Source of the DNA: Jiangella muralis
GTDB lineage: Bacteria > Actinomycetota > Actinomycetes > Jiangellales > Jiangellaceae
Direction: 5' to 3'
DNA length: 64,000 bases
NCBI RefSeq assembly: GCF_001270745.1
Contig: NZ_LFXL01000031.1
Coordinates: 1-64,000, forward strand
Part shown: piece by piece, positions 17,697 to 27,311 of the stretch
How positions within the stretch are numbered: position 1 is the first letter of the stretch
Layout: every line of letters starts with the position of its first letter
Translations under genes and position numbers: made by a program
Notes under the pieces: generated by a model
Database searches by the model: none
Seen by the model: the letters and a program-made list of their open reading frames with translations, nothing else
What the model was told of the DNA's origin: nothing

Positions 17697-20600
17697 ATGC
17701 TGAGAGCAGGGCTGGCCGCCGCGCTGGCGGCCTCGGCGCTGACCGGCGGCGGTCTCGCGACCGCCGCCGTCGAGCCGACGGCGGAGAGCTTCGACGCGCT
17801 GGTCTTCTCGCGCGTCACGAACTTCTACCACGACTCCATCCCCGCAGGTCAGGCTGCGATCGAGCAGCTCGGCGAGGAGAACGGGTTCAACGTCACCATC
17901 TCCGACGACCCGGCGAACTTCACCGACGAGGCGCTGGCCGAGTACGAGGTGGTGATCTTCAACAACACCAACTCCACCCCGCAGGCCGGCGACCTGCTGA
18001 ACGCCGAGCAACGGGCCGCGTTCGAGCGCTACATCCAGGGCGGCGGCGGGTACGTCGGCATCCACTCCGCGTCGGGCACCGAGCGCGACTGGGACTGGTA
18101 CGGCGAGCTGGCCGGCGCGTTCTTCCTCAGCCACCCGGCGGTCCAGGAGCTGGAGGTCGAGGTGGACGACAAGGTGCACCCGTCGACCGCGGGGCTGCCG
18201 CAGGAGTGGATCCGCACCGAGGAGCCGTACGACTTCGTCACCAACCCGCGCGGCGACGTGCACGTGCTGGCCAGCTACGACACGACGTCCTACAGCGGGC
18301 ACCGGATGGGCGCGGACCACCCGATCAGCTGGTGCCAGAACTTCGACGGCGGCCGGTCCTGGTACACCGGGATGGGGCATGCGCCGTCGGCGTTCACCGA
18401 CGAGCCGCTGTTCCTGCAGCACCTGCTCGGCGGCATCCAGTGGGCGGCTGGCGTGGTGGACGGTGACTGCGGCGCGACGTCGGAGCACAACTTCGAGAAG
18501 ATCCAGCTCGACGGCAACACCGACGACCCGCTGGCGATGGACATCGACGACACCGGGCGGGTGTTCTTCGTGCAGCGCGGCGGCGACGTCAAGGTGTACG
18601 ACCCGGCGACGGCGCGGACGGAGCTGGCGGCGCGGTTCGACGTGCTGGTCGAGCACACCCACGGCATGCACGGCATCGTGCTGGACCCGGACTTCGCCGC
18701 GAACCGCTGGCTGTACCTGTACTACTCGCCACGAGACGAGCCGAACACCGTCGTGGCCCGGTTCACCTACGACGAGGCCACCGGCACCGTCGATCCCGAG
18801 TCGCGGGTGACGATCTTCGAGCTGCCGTCGCAGCGCGCGGTCAACGCGCACGAGGGCGGCGGCATGGACTTCGACGCCGACGGCAACCTCTACGTCGCGA
18901 CCGGCGACAACTCCTCGCCCTGCTGCGGCGGCTACGGCGCCACCGACGAGCGGCCCGGGTTCGAGTACAACGACGCGCAGCGGTCGTCGGCGAACACCAA
19001 CGACCTGCGCGGCAAGGTGCTGCGCGTGCACCCCGAGGACGACGGCACGTACACGATCCCCGACGGCAACCTGTTCCCGCCCGGCACCGAGCGGACCCGG
19101 CCGGAGATCTACGTGATGGGGCTGCGCAACCCGTACCGCATCCACGTCGACCAGGAGACCGGCTGGCTGTACTGGGGCGACGTCGGCCCGGACGCCCGCG
19201 TCGACAGCCCGACCCGCGGCAGCCGCGGCTACGACGAGTGGAACCAGGCGCGTGGCGCCGGCAACTTCGGCTGGCCGCACTGCGTCGGCGCGAACCAGGC
19301 GTACAACGACCACGACTTCGCCACCGGCCAGTCCGGCCCGCTGTACGACTGCGCGGCCGGGCCGGTCAACGACTCGCCGAACAACACCGGCCTGACGCAG
19401 CTGCCGCCGGCCCAGGCGGCCTGGCTGCCGTACCAGTACGACCTCACGCCGGAGTACCCGGAGCTGGGCACCGGCGGGCGGCTGGCGATCGGCGGCCCGA
19501 CCTACCACTACGACGGCGCGAACCCGTCGGAGGCGAAGTTCCCGGAGTACTACGACGACACCGTCTTCATCGCCGAGTGGACCCGCAACGCGATCTTCGA
19601 GGTCCAGCTGGACGAGGACGGGCAGCCGGCCGTGCTGAACCGGTTCCTGCCCGGCGTGGAGTTCCTCCGCCCGATCGACCTGCAGTTCGGCCCGGACGGC
19701 TCGCTGTACGTCATCGAGTGGGGCTCGAACTACGGCGGCTCCGGGCGCGGCGACCCGAACACCGACTCCGGCATCTACAAGATCAACTACGCCGAGCCGG
19801 GCGAACGGTCGCCGGTCGCGCGGGCGTCGGCCGACCCCACCTCCGGGCAGCCGCCGCTGGCCGTCCAGTTCTCCAGCGAGGGCTCCGGCGACCCGGACGA
19901 GCACGAGATCACCTACGCGTGGGACTTCGACTCCGACGGCGCCGTCGACTCCACCGCGCCGAACCCGTCGCACACGTACACCGCGAACGGCGACTACACC
20001 GCCCAGCTGGTGGTCACCGACCCGACCGGCCGCACCGGGGTGGCGAACGTGCCGGTCAGCGTCGGCAACACCCGGCCGGAGGTCGAACTGGTCGAGCCGC
20101 TGGACGGGCAGGTGTTCGACTTCGGCGAGCCGGTGCCGTTCGAGGTGCGGGTCGACGACGCCGAGGACGGCGTGAGCGGCGCCGGCGTGGCCTGCGCCGA
20201 CATCGTCACGCAGCCCGCGCTCGGCCACGACCAGCACGGACACCCGCTGGAGCAGTACACCGGCTGCAGCGGCGAGATCCAGGCGATCGTCGACGACGGG
20301 CACTCCGAGGTCGACAACATCTTCTACATCGTCGACTCGACGTACACCGACAGCGGCGGCGCCGGCGTCTCCCCGCTGACCGGCGGCGACTCGGCGATCC
20401 TGCAGCCGCGGCACAAGCAGGCCGAGCACTGGACGTCGGCCGGCGACGTCGTCCTGTACGACACGCAGGAGGACACCGGCAACCGCATGGTCGGCCAGAT
20501 CGGCCACGGCGACTTCCTGTCCTACGAGCCGGTGAACCTGCGCGGCGTGAACGAGCTGACCGTCCGGTACGCGTCATCCGGCACCGGCGGGACGGTGACG

Positions 20601-22211
20601 GTGCGGCTGGACGCCGCCGACGGCCCGGCGATCGGCAGCGGCCGGCTGGAGCCGACCGGCGACTCGTACGCGTTCGAGTCGGTGTCCATCCCGGTGCAGG
20701 ATCCGGGCGGCAGCCACGAGCTGTTCCTCGTCTTCACCAACAACCCGGGCGACGACTACCTGGTCAACGTCGACGCGTTCGAGTTCGGGCACACCCTGCT
20801 CGACGGGGTGCGCGCGGCGCGGGCCGCGGTGCGGGAGTTCGCGGCCGCGGCCGACGCGGCGGAGCTGACCGACGAGCAGGCCGCGTACGTGGCCAGCGCG
20901 GCGGAACGGATCGGCGCCGAGCTGGCCACGGCCATGGACACCGCGACCGACGACCCGGCGTTCGCCCGGTCGCTGGATCGTGCGCTGATCTTCGTCAATC
21001 AGACCCGGCAGTGGGTCGCCGAGCAGGGGTTGCCCGCGGCGCTGCTGGCCCCGCTGGACGAGGCGGCGGCCGCGCTGGAAGGCGTCATCGGCACGGTCGA
21101 CGGGGTGAGCGCGGCGCTGGCCGGTGGCGCGGTCACGGCGGGCGAGACGGTCCGGGTGACGGCGACGCTGACCAACGGCGGCGCCTCGGCCGTCCGCGCG
21201 GCGGCGGTCGAGCTGGCGGTGCCGGACGGCTGGCAGGCCGCGGCCGCCGGGCCGACGTCGGTGTCGTCGCTGGCGGCCGGTGCGACGCTGACCGGCGCCT
21301 GGGACGTGACGGTCCCGGCGGACGCGACGCCCGGCGAGGTGACGCTGTCCGGGTCGGCGGGGTACGCCCACGTCGGCCGCGAGCGGGTCACCGTCCCGCT
21401 GTCGGCGCCGGTGACGGTGCGGCCGGCGGTGTCGGCCGACGGGGTGACGGTGGCGGCGCCGCTGTTCGCCGGCCGGGAGTCGGTGGCCGCGGTGACGGTG
21501 ACGAACCACCGCTCGGCCGCCGCGGCTGAGGTGACCGCGACGGTGAGCGTGCCGGCCGGCTGGACGGCGGGCAGCGCCACGGCGGCGGTGCCGGCCGGCG
21601 GGTCCGCGACGCTGGAGGTGCCGGTCACCGCGCCGCCCGGCGGTGTCGCGGCCGGGCCACTCGCTGAGGCGACTCTGACCGCGTCGGTCACCGCCCCCGG
21701 TGTCGTCGTGGCCGGGACGCCGGGCGCCCGCACCTACGCCGTCCCGCATGGCGACGACCTCGTGCTGGCGCTGGACGGCGGCTCCGACACCAGCCCGGTG
21801 CTGGAGTCCTACGCCGCGCTGGCGCCGTCGCACGCGTGGGATGCCGCCCGCGGGTACGGCTGGGTGACCGGCGCGCCGCTGCAGCGCGACCGCGGCGGGC
21901 CGGATGCCCTGCGGCGCGACTTCGTGCTGGACAACCGGGGTCCGGGCGTCCTGCGGGTGGCGCTGCCGCCGGGGCCGCACACGGTGTCGCTGCTGACCGG
22001 CGACCCGGGCTTCTCCACCAGCGGGTTCGTCGTAGAGGCGGACGATGCCGTGGTGGTGCCCGCGCGGGCGACGCTGCCGGCCGGGCAGTACGCGTGGGAG
22101 CAGTTCACGCTGGACGGCGGCGAATCGGGGCGGACGGTGGACCTGCGGCTGTCCAGCCCGACCGGCAACTACTGGCGGATCCTCGCGCTGCTGGTCGAGG
22201 ACGGCGCGTAG
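17697..22211 (+). CDS. Secreted multidomain ThuA / sugar-dehydrogenase-like protein
   Basis: A 1504-residue secreted protein. In order: signal peptide (about 1-24); ThuA-like domain (35-250; GGGYVGIHSASGTERDWDWY); glucose/sorbosone-dehydrogenase-type beta-propeller (260-695; NAHEGGGMDFDADGNLYVATG, VMGLRNPYRIHVD); PKD domain (700-790; ITYAWDFDSDGAVDS); CBM6-like domain (about 900-1030; DFLSYEPVNL); a helical linker (1031-1140); two NEW3-like beta domains (1140-1335); and a C-terminal malectin-like domain (1350-1504). The propeller probably oxidises a sugar with PQQ or a similar cofactor, and the CBM and beta domains bind polysaccharide. The ATG at 17697 has GGGAGG before it. A strong hairpin follows the stop. 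ThuA-dehydrogenase fusions are known in actinobacteria; the substrate is not. Confidence 0.85.
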   Translation: MLRAGLAAALAASALTGGGLATAAVEPTAESFDALVFSRVTNFYHDSIPAGQAAIEQLGEENGFNVTISDDPANFTDEALAEYEVVIFNNTNSTPQAGDLLNAEQRAAFERYIQGGGGYVGIHSASGTERDWDWYGELAGAFFLSHPAVQELEVEVDDKVHPSTAGLPQEWIRTEEPYDFVTNPRGDVHVLASYDTTSYSGHRMGADHPISWCQNFDGGRSWYTGMGHAPSAFTDEPLFLQHLLGGIQWAAGVVDGDCGATSEHNFEKIQLDGNTDDPLAMDIDDTGRVFFVQRGGDVKVYDPATARTELAARFDVLVEHTHGMHGIVLDPDFAANRWLYLYYSPRDEPNTVVARFTYDEATGTVDPESRVTIFELPSQRAVNAHEGGGMDFDADGNLYVATGDNSSPCCGGYGATDERPGFEYNDAQRSSANTNDLRGKVLRVHPEDDGTYTIPDGNLFPPGTERTRPEIYVMGLRNPYRIHVDQETGWLYWGDVGPDARVDSPTRGSRGYDEWNQARGAGNFGWPHCVGANQAYNDHDFATGQSGPLYDCAAGPVNDSPNNTGLTQLPPAQAAWLPYQYDLTPEYPELGTGGRLAIGGPTYHYDGANPSEAKFPEYYDDTVFIAEWTRNAIFEVQLDEDGQPAVLNRFLPGVEFLRPIDLQFGPDGSLYVIEWGSNYGGSGRGDPNTDSGIYKINYAEPGERSPVARASADPTSGQPPLAVQFSSEGSGDPDEHEITYAWDFDSDGAVDSTAPNPSHTYTANGDYTAQLVVTDPTGRTGVANVPVSVGNTRPEVELVEPLDGQVFDFGEPVPFEVRVDDAEDGVSGAGVACADIVTQPALGHDQHGHPLEQYTGCSGEIQAIVDDGHSEVDNIFYIVDSTYTDSGGAGVSPLTGGDSAILQPRHKQAEHWTSAGDVVLYDTQEDTGNRMVGQIGHGDFLSYEPVNLRGVNELTVRYASSGTGGTVTVRLDAADGPAIGSGRLEPTGDSYAFESVSIPVQDPGGSHELFLVFTNNPGDDYLVNVDAFEFGHTLLDGVRAARAAVREFAAAADAAELTDEQAAYVASAAERIGAELATAMDTATDDPAFARSLDRALIFVNQTRQWVAEQGLPAALLAPLDEAAAALEGVIGTVDGVSAALAGGAVTAGETVRVTATLTNGGASAVRAAAVELAVPDGWQAAAAGPTSVSSLAAGATLTGAWDVTVPADATPGEVTLSGSAGYAHVGRERVTVPLSAPVTVRPAVSADGVTVAAPLFAGRESVAAVTVTNHRSAAAAEVTATVSVPAGWTAGSATAAVPAGGSATLEVPVTAPPGGVAAGPLAEATLTASVTAPGVVVAGTPGARTYAVPHGDDLVLALDGGSDTSPVLESYAALAPSHAWDAARGYGWVTGAPLQRDRGGPDALRRDFVLDNRGPGVLRVALPPGPHTVSLLTGDPGFSTSGFVVEADDAVVVPARATLPAGQYAWEQFTLDGGESGRTVDLRLSSPTGNYWRILALLVEDGA

Positions 22212-22220
22212 TCAGGGCTC

Positions 22221-22260
22221 GGCCGGCGGCGGGACGATCCGCAGCGTCCCGTCGCCGGCC
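22221..22260 (+). terminator. Hairpin terminator after the ThuA gene
   Basis: A 16-bp stem (22221-22236 with 22245-22260, one G-U pair) with an 8-nt loop, starting 10 nt after the stop codon. There is no T-run, as is usual in high-GC actinobacteria. Confidence 0.7.
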
Positions 22261-22301
22261 GGCTGCGTCGATGCTCCGCGCCGGGACCTCTCGTCGCGCG
22301 T

Positions 22302-22338
22302 GTTGACCTCAGCGCCAACATGTGGCGCTGAGGTCAAC
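22302..22338. repeat. Perfect hairpin, GTTGACCTCAGCGCCA family (copy 1)
   Basis: Arms GTTGACCTCAGCGCCA (22302-22317) and its exact complement (22323-22338) around ACATG. It lies between two convergent genes and may also end transcription of miaB. A degenerate copy is at 48201. Confidence 0.85.
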
Positions 22339-22380
22339 ACGCCAGATCGCACCAGAGGTGCCGGCGCGGGCGCCGGGCGC

Positions 22381-23889
22381 TCAGGCGTGGCCGCAGGCGG
22401 GCGCGGCGTCGGCGACGGGCAGGGCGGCCGGAGCGCCCACCGTCGGCATGCCGAGCAGCACCCCGGGCGCGGCCGCCCCCGGCGCGGCCGCGGCCGGCGC
22501 CGTCGTCGCCCGCTCGTAGGCGTCGCCGGCGCGGGTGCGGCGCAGGTCGTACGTCGGCCCGTCGGCCACGAGGTGGTGCGGCGCGGCGTAGCTGACCTGC
22601 ACCGTCACCATGTCGCCCGGCCGCGGACGCTCGGCGCCGCCGGGCACCGCGAAGTGCACCAGGCGGTTGTCCCGGGCCCGGCCGGACAGCCGGTGCGTGG
22701 CGCCGTCCTTGCGGCCCTCGCCGTCGGCGACCAGCACCTCGACGTCGCGGCCGACGAAGGCGCGGGACTCGGCCCAGGCCACCTCCTCCACGAGCGAGGC
22801 CAGCCGTTGGTAGCGCTCGCGCACCACCTCGGGCGGGACCTGGTCGTCCATGGTGGCCGCCGGGGTGCCGGGGCGCTTGGAGTACTGGAACGTGAACGCC
22901 GACGCGAACCGGGCCTCGCGGACGACATGCAGGGTGTCCTCGAAGTCGGCGTCGGTCTCGCCCGGGAAGCCGACGATGATGTCGGTGGTGATGGCGGCGT
23001 GCGGCATGGCGTCGCGCACCTTCTCGACGATGCCGAGGTAGCGCTCCTGCCGGTACGAGCGGCGCATGGCCCGCAGCACGCGGTCGGACCCGGACTGCAG
23101 CGGCATGTGCAGCTGCGGCATGACCGTCGGCGTGGACGCCATGGCGTCGATGACGTCGTCGGTGAAGTCGCGCGGGTGCGGGCTGGTGAACCGGACCCGC
23201 TCGAGCCCGTCGACCGCGCCGACGGTGCGCAGCAGCTTGCCGAACGCGTACCGGTCGCCGAACTCGACCCCGTAGGCGTTGACGTTCTGGCCGAGCAGCG
23301 TGACCTCGATGACGCCGTCGGCGACCAGCGCCTGCACCTCGGCCAGGATGTCGCCCGGACGGCGGTCGCGCTCGCGCCCACGCAGCGCCGGGACGATGCA
23401 GAACGTGCAGGTGTTGTTGCAGCCGACGCTGACGGCGACCCAGGCGGCGTACGGGCTCTCGCGCCGCGACGGGAGGTCGGACGGGAACGTCTCGAGCGCC
23501 TCGACGATCTCGACCTGCGCCTCCTGCTCGATGCGCGCGCGATCGAGGAGGGCCGGGAGCGAGCCGACGTTGTGGGTGCCGAACACGACGTCGACCCACG
23601 GCGCCCGCCGGGTGATCTCGGTGCGGTCCTTCTGCGCCAGGCACCCGCCGACGGCGATCTGCATGCCGTCGCGGGCCGCCTTGACCGAGGCCAGGTGGCC
23701 GAGGTTGCCGTACAGCTTGTTGTCGGCGTTCTCGCGGACCGCGCAGGTGTTGAGCACGACGACGTCGGCCGTCGCGCCGTCGCCCGCGCGGGCATAGCCC
23801 GCGTCCTCCAGCAGCCCGGACAGCCGCTCGGAGTCGTGGACGTTCATCTGGCACCCGTAGGTGCGGACCTCGTACGTGCGCGCATCCAT
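22381..23889 (-). CDS. miaB: tRNA-2-methylthio-N6-dimethylallyladenosine synthase
   Basis: Radical-SAM methylthiotransferase that adds a methylthio group to i6A37 of tRNAs. The 502 residues hold the N-terminal UPF0004 domain ([32 protein letters not shown], giving three cluster-binding Cys), the radical-SAM motif CNNTCTFC at about 165-172 with [11 protein letters not shown], and a C-terminal TRAM domain. The ATG at 23889 ([12 protein letters not shown]) matches the family start; a longer frame to 23928 lacks support. It lies in the conserved recA-recX-gluABCD-miaB neighbourhood, here interrupted by peptidase and signalling genes. The C-terminal ~40 residues are a nonconserved Ala/Pro tail. 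Confidence 0.96.
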   Translation of the reverse strand: MDARTYEVRTYGCQMNVHDSERLSGLLEDAGYARAGDGATADVVVLNTCAVRENADNKLYGNLGHLASVKAARDGMQIAVGGCLAQKDRTEITRRAPWVDVVFGTHNVGSLPALLDRARIEQEAQVEIVEALETFPSDLPSRRESPYAAWVAVSVGCNNTCTFCIVPALRGRERDRRPGDILAEVQALVADGVIEVTLLGQNVNAYGVEFGDRYAFGKLLRTVGAVDGLERVRFTSPHPRDFTDDVIDAMASTPTVMPQLHMPLQSGSDRVLRAMRRSYRQERYLGIVEKVRDAMPHAAITTDIIVGFPGETDADFEDTLHVVREARFASAFTFQYSKRPGTPAATMDDQVPPEVVRERYQRLASLVEEVAWAESRAFVGRDVEVLVADGEGRKDGATHRLSGRARDNRLVHFAVPGGAERPRPGDMVTVQVSYAAPHHLVADGPTYDLRRTRAGDAYERATTAPAAAAPGAAAPGVLLGMPTVGAPAALPVADAAPACGHA

Positions 23890-23905
23890 GTCGCCACCCA
23901 GGATA

Positions 23906-23941
23906 AGCGCTCGCCCCGACAGCCTCACCGGGGCGAGCGCT
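23906..23941 (-). terminator. Hairpin between the first M14 peptidase and miaB
   Basis: Perfect 12-bp arms AGCGCTCGCCCC (23906-23917) and GGGGCGAGCGCT (23930-23941). It starts 6 nt after the peptidase stop and ends 16 nt before the miaB start, so it probably separates the two genes. Confidence 0.7.
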
Positions 23942-23947
23942 CACCTC

Positions 23948-26290
23948 TCAGCGGACGCGGACGGTGAAGCGCTTGTGGTTCTCGACCTGGCCCTTCACGT
24001 CGACGGAGATCCAGCGGAACGTCGTGGTCTCGTCGACGACGATGACCTCGCCCGGCTCGCGCATGTTGGCCGCCTCGTAGACCGGCGACTCCGCCGTCGG
24101 CGTGCTGCCGTCGGTCGTGTAGTGGATCGACGCCGGCTCGCTGGGCTCGAACGTCACGTGCACGGTGCCGTCGGACTGGCGTTCCTGCACCAGCCGCGTG
24201 GTGGCCGGCCGCTGGTCCTGCCCGTACGCCATGGCGATCTCGAACATCTCGATGACGCCGCTGGCGTACTCCTGGTACTGCAGGTCCGCCTCCGGCCACT
24301 CCGGGATGAAGCCGCCGCCGGAGTCGAACTCGCCGGTCTCCGGGTTCCACTGGACGCCGCCGATCTCCCAGCCGAACGCGTAGATGCCGTAGTTGAAGTA
24401 CAGGTCCTCGCGGACGTTGCCGGCCGACGAGTACAGCACGTCCGACGAGCCGCCGACGTTGCCCGGCTGGACGACGGTGTCGCGCAGCCCCTTGACGTTG
24501 GAGAGGATCTCCTCGGCCATCTCCCAGTAGTACGTCTCGTCGCGCAGCGGCGGCCGCGGCGTCGTGATGCGGCCGTCGGCGATGTAGGCGCCCGGCTGCC
24601 AGAACAACTGCCCGCCGGAGCTGTGCACCGTCATGAAGAACTTGAGGTTGTCGAAAGTGTCCGCCAGCCAGACGATGTTCTGCGCCTCGGGCTCGGACAG
24701 CTTGTCCGGGCCCATGAACGTGTCGCTGGTGCAGGAGAACGAGGCGCCGTCGTACCCGTCCAGCGCCGAGCCGACCCGGTAGTTCCGGTTGAGGTCGACG
24801 CCCCAGTTGCCGCGCGCCAGCACGTCGGCCGATCCCGTCGTCGGGCAGTGGTTGGTCATGTTGCGCCGCTGGCCGGCCCGGTCGAAGAAGTTGTAGTGCC
24901 CCCCGTCGGGGTTGTTCGACGGGACGATGAGGATGTCGACGTTGTCCAGGATCCGCCGGGTGGTCCGGTCGTTGTCGCGGTTGGCCAGCAGCCGCTCCGC
25001 CGCCTCCAGCGCCACCAGCGGCGTCACCCGCTCACGGGCGTGGTCCTGGGCGATGATCAGCACGCCCGGCCGGGAGCCGTCGCGGTGGTTGCCGATCCGC
25101 AGCGCCCTGATCGGGAACGGGTCGCGGGAGATCTCCGGCGGCGCGGCCAGGTTGTCGCTGAGCAGCGTCGGCACGGCCGGCTCGACGACGCCCGCGCCGG
25201 CGTTGCCGCGGTAGGTGTAGGCCCGGACCAGCGACCCGGCCTCCTCGTTCAGCGCGGCCACGACCTGCGCGGCGGTGCTGCTGACGGCGCCGGCCGCGTC
25301 CGTGCCGAGGTGGACGGTGACGGCGTCGCCGGCGACGGTGACGTCGAGCGCACTGTTCGCGACGCCGGGGGCGGCCAGCTCGACGGAGATGTCGTTGCCG
25401 CCCTCGTGCCCCCAGGCCAGCGAGTCGACGCCGACCCGGCTGGCGTTCGCCGTGCCGAACAGCGCCTGGGCCAGCCGGCGGTAGCCGTTCGTCTCGTTCG
25501 GCAGCTCGACGATCTCGGTGACGTCCGGGTGCTCCTCGTGCAGCCGCTCGAGCCGCTCGTAGACCTCCGTCGGATTCAGGTAGCCGTCGATGAACCCGTA
25601 CTCGTACCCCGGGCGCTCGATGTCGGCGTCGGTCTCGTGCAGCCAGTCGGTCACCGGCGCCGCCGAGCTGCCGCCGAGCGAGCTGGTGACGGTGATCTCG
25701 TCCGGCCGCGGGCCGTCGACCCTGGTCAGCACCCGGTGGTAGAGGTACTCGCCGGAGTCGTTGTACGCCGGGACGTCCACCGAGCCGCCGTCCCAGCTCA
25801 GCGTCAGCGTGGCGGCGTCGAGCGCGTCGGACTTCACCTCGACGGAGAGGAAGCCCTGGCCCTTCGTGGTGAACCAGTCGACCCGGCCGACCACGACGGT
25901 GTCCGCGTCGGCGCCGGCCGCGGCCGGGGCCCGGGCACCCGTCGCGCCGGGCGCCGCCACCGGCAGCGGGTCCGCCGCCGCCACCGTCGCGCCGTACGCG
26001 TCCAGGCCGGCCAGTTGCCCGGCCGTGAGCAGGGCGTCGACGACGACGCCGTCGGGCACCCGCTCATAGTCGCCGGTGAAGTCGTAGCCGGCGTCCTCCA
26101 TCGCCGTCAGCGCCTCGCTGCCGGGGACGTGCACCCGCACCACCCGCTCGTCGGGCAGCGCCAGTTCCTGCCGCACCGGCGCCACGTCCGGCGACGGGTC
26201 GTTGGCCTGGGCGGACAGCCCGGCCGCGGCGAGACCGGCGGTCGCGGCGACGACGATCACCGCCCGTGCCGTTCGTCGTGTGAGCCTCAT
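23948..26290 (-). CDS. Secreted M14-family zinc carboxypeptidase, long form
   Basis: A 780-residue exported metallopeptidase that would trim residues from peptides outside the cell. A signal peptide (TARAVIVVAATAGLAAAGLSAQA) is followed by a long N-terminal region, then the M14 domain: zinc ligands in DHARE (about 416-419), VPSNNPDGG, the third ligand in MTVHSSGG (about 554) and the catalytic Glu in WEIGG (about 641). The C-terminus is a chitobiase-C-like beta domain (SIHYTTDGSTPT). The ATG at 26290 has GAGGAGG before it. Upstream lie the conserved GCTGCTTGC block and 11-bp-spaced repeats shared with the second M14 gene, suggesting common control. It is on the same strand as, and 82 nt after, the TAXI gene. 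Confidence 0.9.
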   Translation of the reverse strand: MRLTRRTARAVIVVAATAGLAAAGLSAQANDPSPDVAPVRQELALPDERVVRVHVPGSEALTAMEDAGYDFTGDYERVPDGVVVDALLTAGQLAGLDAYGATVAAADPLPVAAPGATGARAPAAAGADADTVVVGRVDWFTTKGQGFLSVEVKSDALDAATLTLSWDGGSVDVPAYNDSGEYLYHRVLTRVDGPRPDEITVTSSLGGSSAAPVTDWLHETDADIERPGYEYGFIDGYLNPTEVYERLERLHEEHPDVTEIVELPNETNGYRRLAQALFGTANASRVGVDSLAWGHEGGNDISVELAAPGVANSALDVTVAGDAVTVHLGTDAAGAVSSTAAQVVAALNEEAGSLVRAYTYRGNAGAGVVEPAVPTLLSDNLAAPPEISRDPFPIRALRIGNHRDGSRPGVLIIAQDHARERVTPLVALEAAERLLANRDNDRTTRRILDNVDILIVPSNNPDGGHYNFFDRAGQRRNMTNHCPTTGSADVLARGNWGVDLNRNYRVGSALDGYDGASFSCTSDTFMGPDKLSEPEAQNIVWLADTFDNLKFFMTVHSSGGQLFWQPGAYIADGRITTPRPPLRDETYYWEMAEEILSNVKGLRDTVVQPGNVGGSSDVLYSSAGNVREDLYFNYGIYAFGWEIGGVQWNPETGEFDSGGGFIPEWPEADLQYQEYASGVIEMFEIAMAYGQDQRPATTRLVQERQSDGTVHVTFEPSEPASIHYTTDGSTPTAESPVYEAANMREPGEVIVVDETTTFRWISVDVKGQVENHKRFTVRVR

Positions 26291-26317
26291 GATGTGACCT
26301 CCTCGGGGAAACCCCAC

Positions 26318-26368
26318 GCAAGCAGCCCGGCCACGGTCGCCGGAAGCCACTTGAGCAGGTCTTGAGCA
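26318..26368 (-). promoter_or_regulatory. Shared regulatory element of M14 peptidase 1
   Basis: Two TTGAGCA repeats (plus-strand reading) at 26351-26357 and 26362-26368, exactly 11 bp apart, as in OmpR/PhoB-type binding sites. GCAAGCAGC lies at 26318-26326, 24 nt away. The same blocks with the same 24-nt gap occur before M14 peptidase 2. Confidence 0.6.
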
Positions 26369-26372
26369 ACCG

Positions 26373-27311
26373 TCATGGCTTGAGCTCCCGGTAGTGCCGC
26401 AGCGCTCCCGGATGCAACTCGACCGGCCCGGTGTAGATCGCCCGGCGGCCGTTCAGCCGGGCGGCGGCCCCGACGTCCGCGGCGATCACCGCCCGCCGCT
26501 CGAACAGCGTCGCGGTGACCTCGGCGATCAGCGCCTCGTCGGCGTCCGCGGCGGTCACCAGGAAGTTCGGCACGGCCAGCGTGGTCACCGAGGCCGTCAG
26601 GTCGTACGCGCCGGCCGGCACCACCGCCTGCCGGTACACGCCGTCGTAGGCGCGGCTGACGACGGCGGCCTCCGTCGTCAGCTCCAGCAGCCGGATCGGC
26701 AGCGTCCGCGCCAGCTCCGCCACGCCCGGCGTCGGCAGCCCGCCGGACCAGAAGAACGCGTCCAGCTCGCCGGCCAGCAGCGCCGCGATCGACCCGTCGA
26801 TGCCGAGCGGCTGCGCCACCAGCTCGCCCTCGTCGACCCCGGCCGCGGCCAGCAGCCGCCGCGCGATCACCTCGGTGCCGGAACCGACGGCGCCCAGCGA
26901 CACCCGCCGGCCGCGCAGGTCGGCCAGCTGGTCGACGTCGGACCCGGCCGGCACCACCACGTGCACGAGGTCGTCGTAGAGCCGGGCCACCGCCCGGATC
27001 GGCAGCGGCGCGTCGAACGGGGCCCGCCCCGCGACGGCGTCCGCGGCGGCGTCGGCGGCGGTGAAGCCGAGCAGCGCCTCGCCCGCCGCCACCCGGCCGA
27101 GGTTCTCCACCGAACCGGCCGTCTCGACCACCCCGGCGTCGACGCCGAGCCGCCCGGCCAGCTCGCCGGCCAGCCGGTCGCCGTACGCGTAGTAGACGCC
27201 GGTGGTGCCGCCGCCGGCCACGACGACCGGCCCGGCGGCGGGCGACGTGTCGTGCAGGCACCCGCCGGCGAGCGCGACGACGGCGGCGACGACGGCCAGC
27301 ACCCGCCTCAT
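26373..27311 (-). CDS. TAXI-family solute-binding protein
   Basis: 312 residues. A lipoprotein signal (VVALAGGC, Cys about 21) precedes a TAXI domain: VVVAGGGTTGVYYAYGDRLA at the start, then LAGELGVDAGVVETAGSVEN-like text and RRVSLGAVGSGTEV. TAXI proteins serve TRAP transporters; a Thermus member binds glutamate or glutamine. No TRAP membrane subunit is nearby. Its ATG overlaps the kinase stop by 4 nt, so it is more likely a sensing partner that presents a ligand to the kinase. The adjacent gluABCD operon makes glutamate an attractive, unproved, ligand. Confidence 0.88.
   Translation of the reverse strand: MRRVLAVVAAVVALAGGCLHDTSPAAGPVVVAGGGTTGVYYAYGDRLAGELAGRLGVDAGVVETAGSVENLGRVAAGEALLGFTAADAAADAVAGRAPFDAPLPIRAVARLYDDLVHVVVPAGSDVDQLADLRGRRVSLGAVGSGTEVIARRLLAAAGVDEGELVAQPLGIDGSIAALLAGELDAFFWSGGLPTPGVAELARTLPIRLLELTTEAAVVSRAYDGVYRQAVVPAGAYDLTASVTTLAVPNFLVTAADADEALIAEVTATLFERRAVIAADVGAAARLNGRRAIYTGPVELHPGALRHYRELKP

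Noticed and set aside
23889-23928. RecA-NDp-like promoter before miaB (CTGTCGGGG-N8-TATCCT)
   Set aside because: Weaker -35 match and it overlaps one arm of the terminator hairpin; miaB is not a known damage gene.
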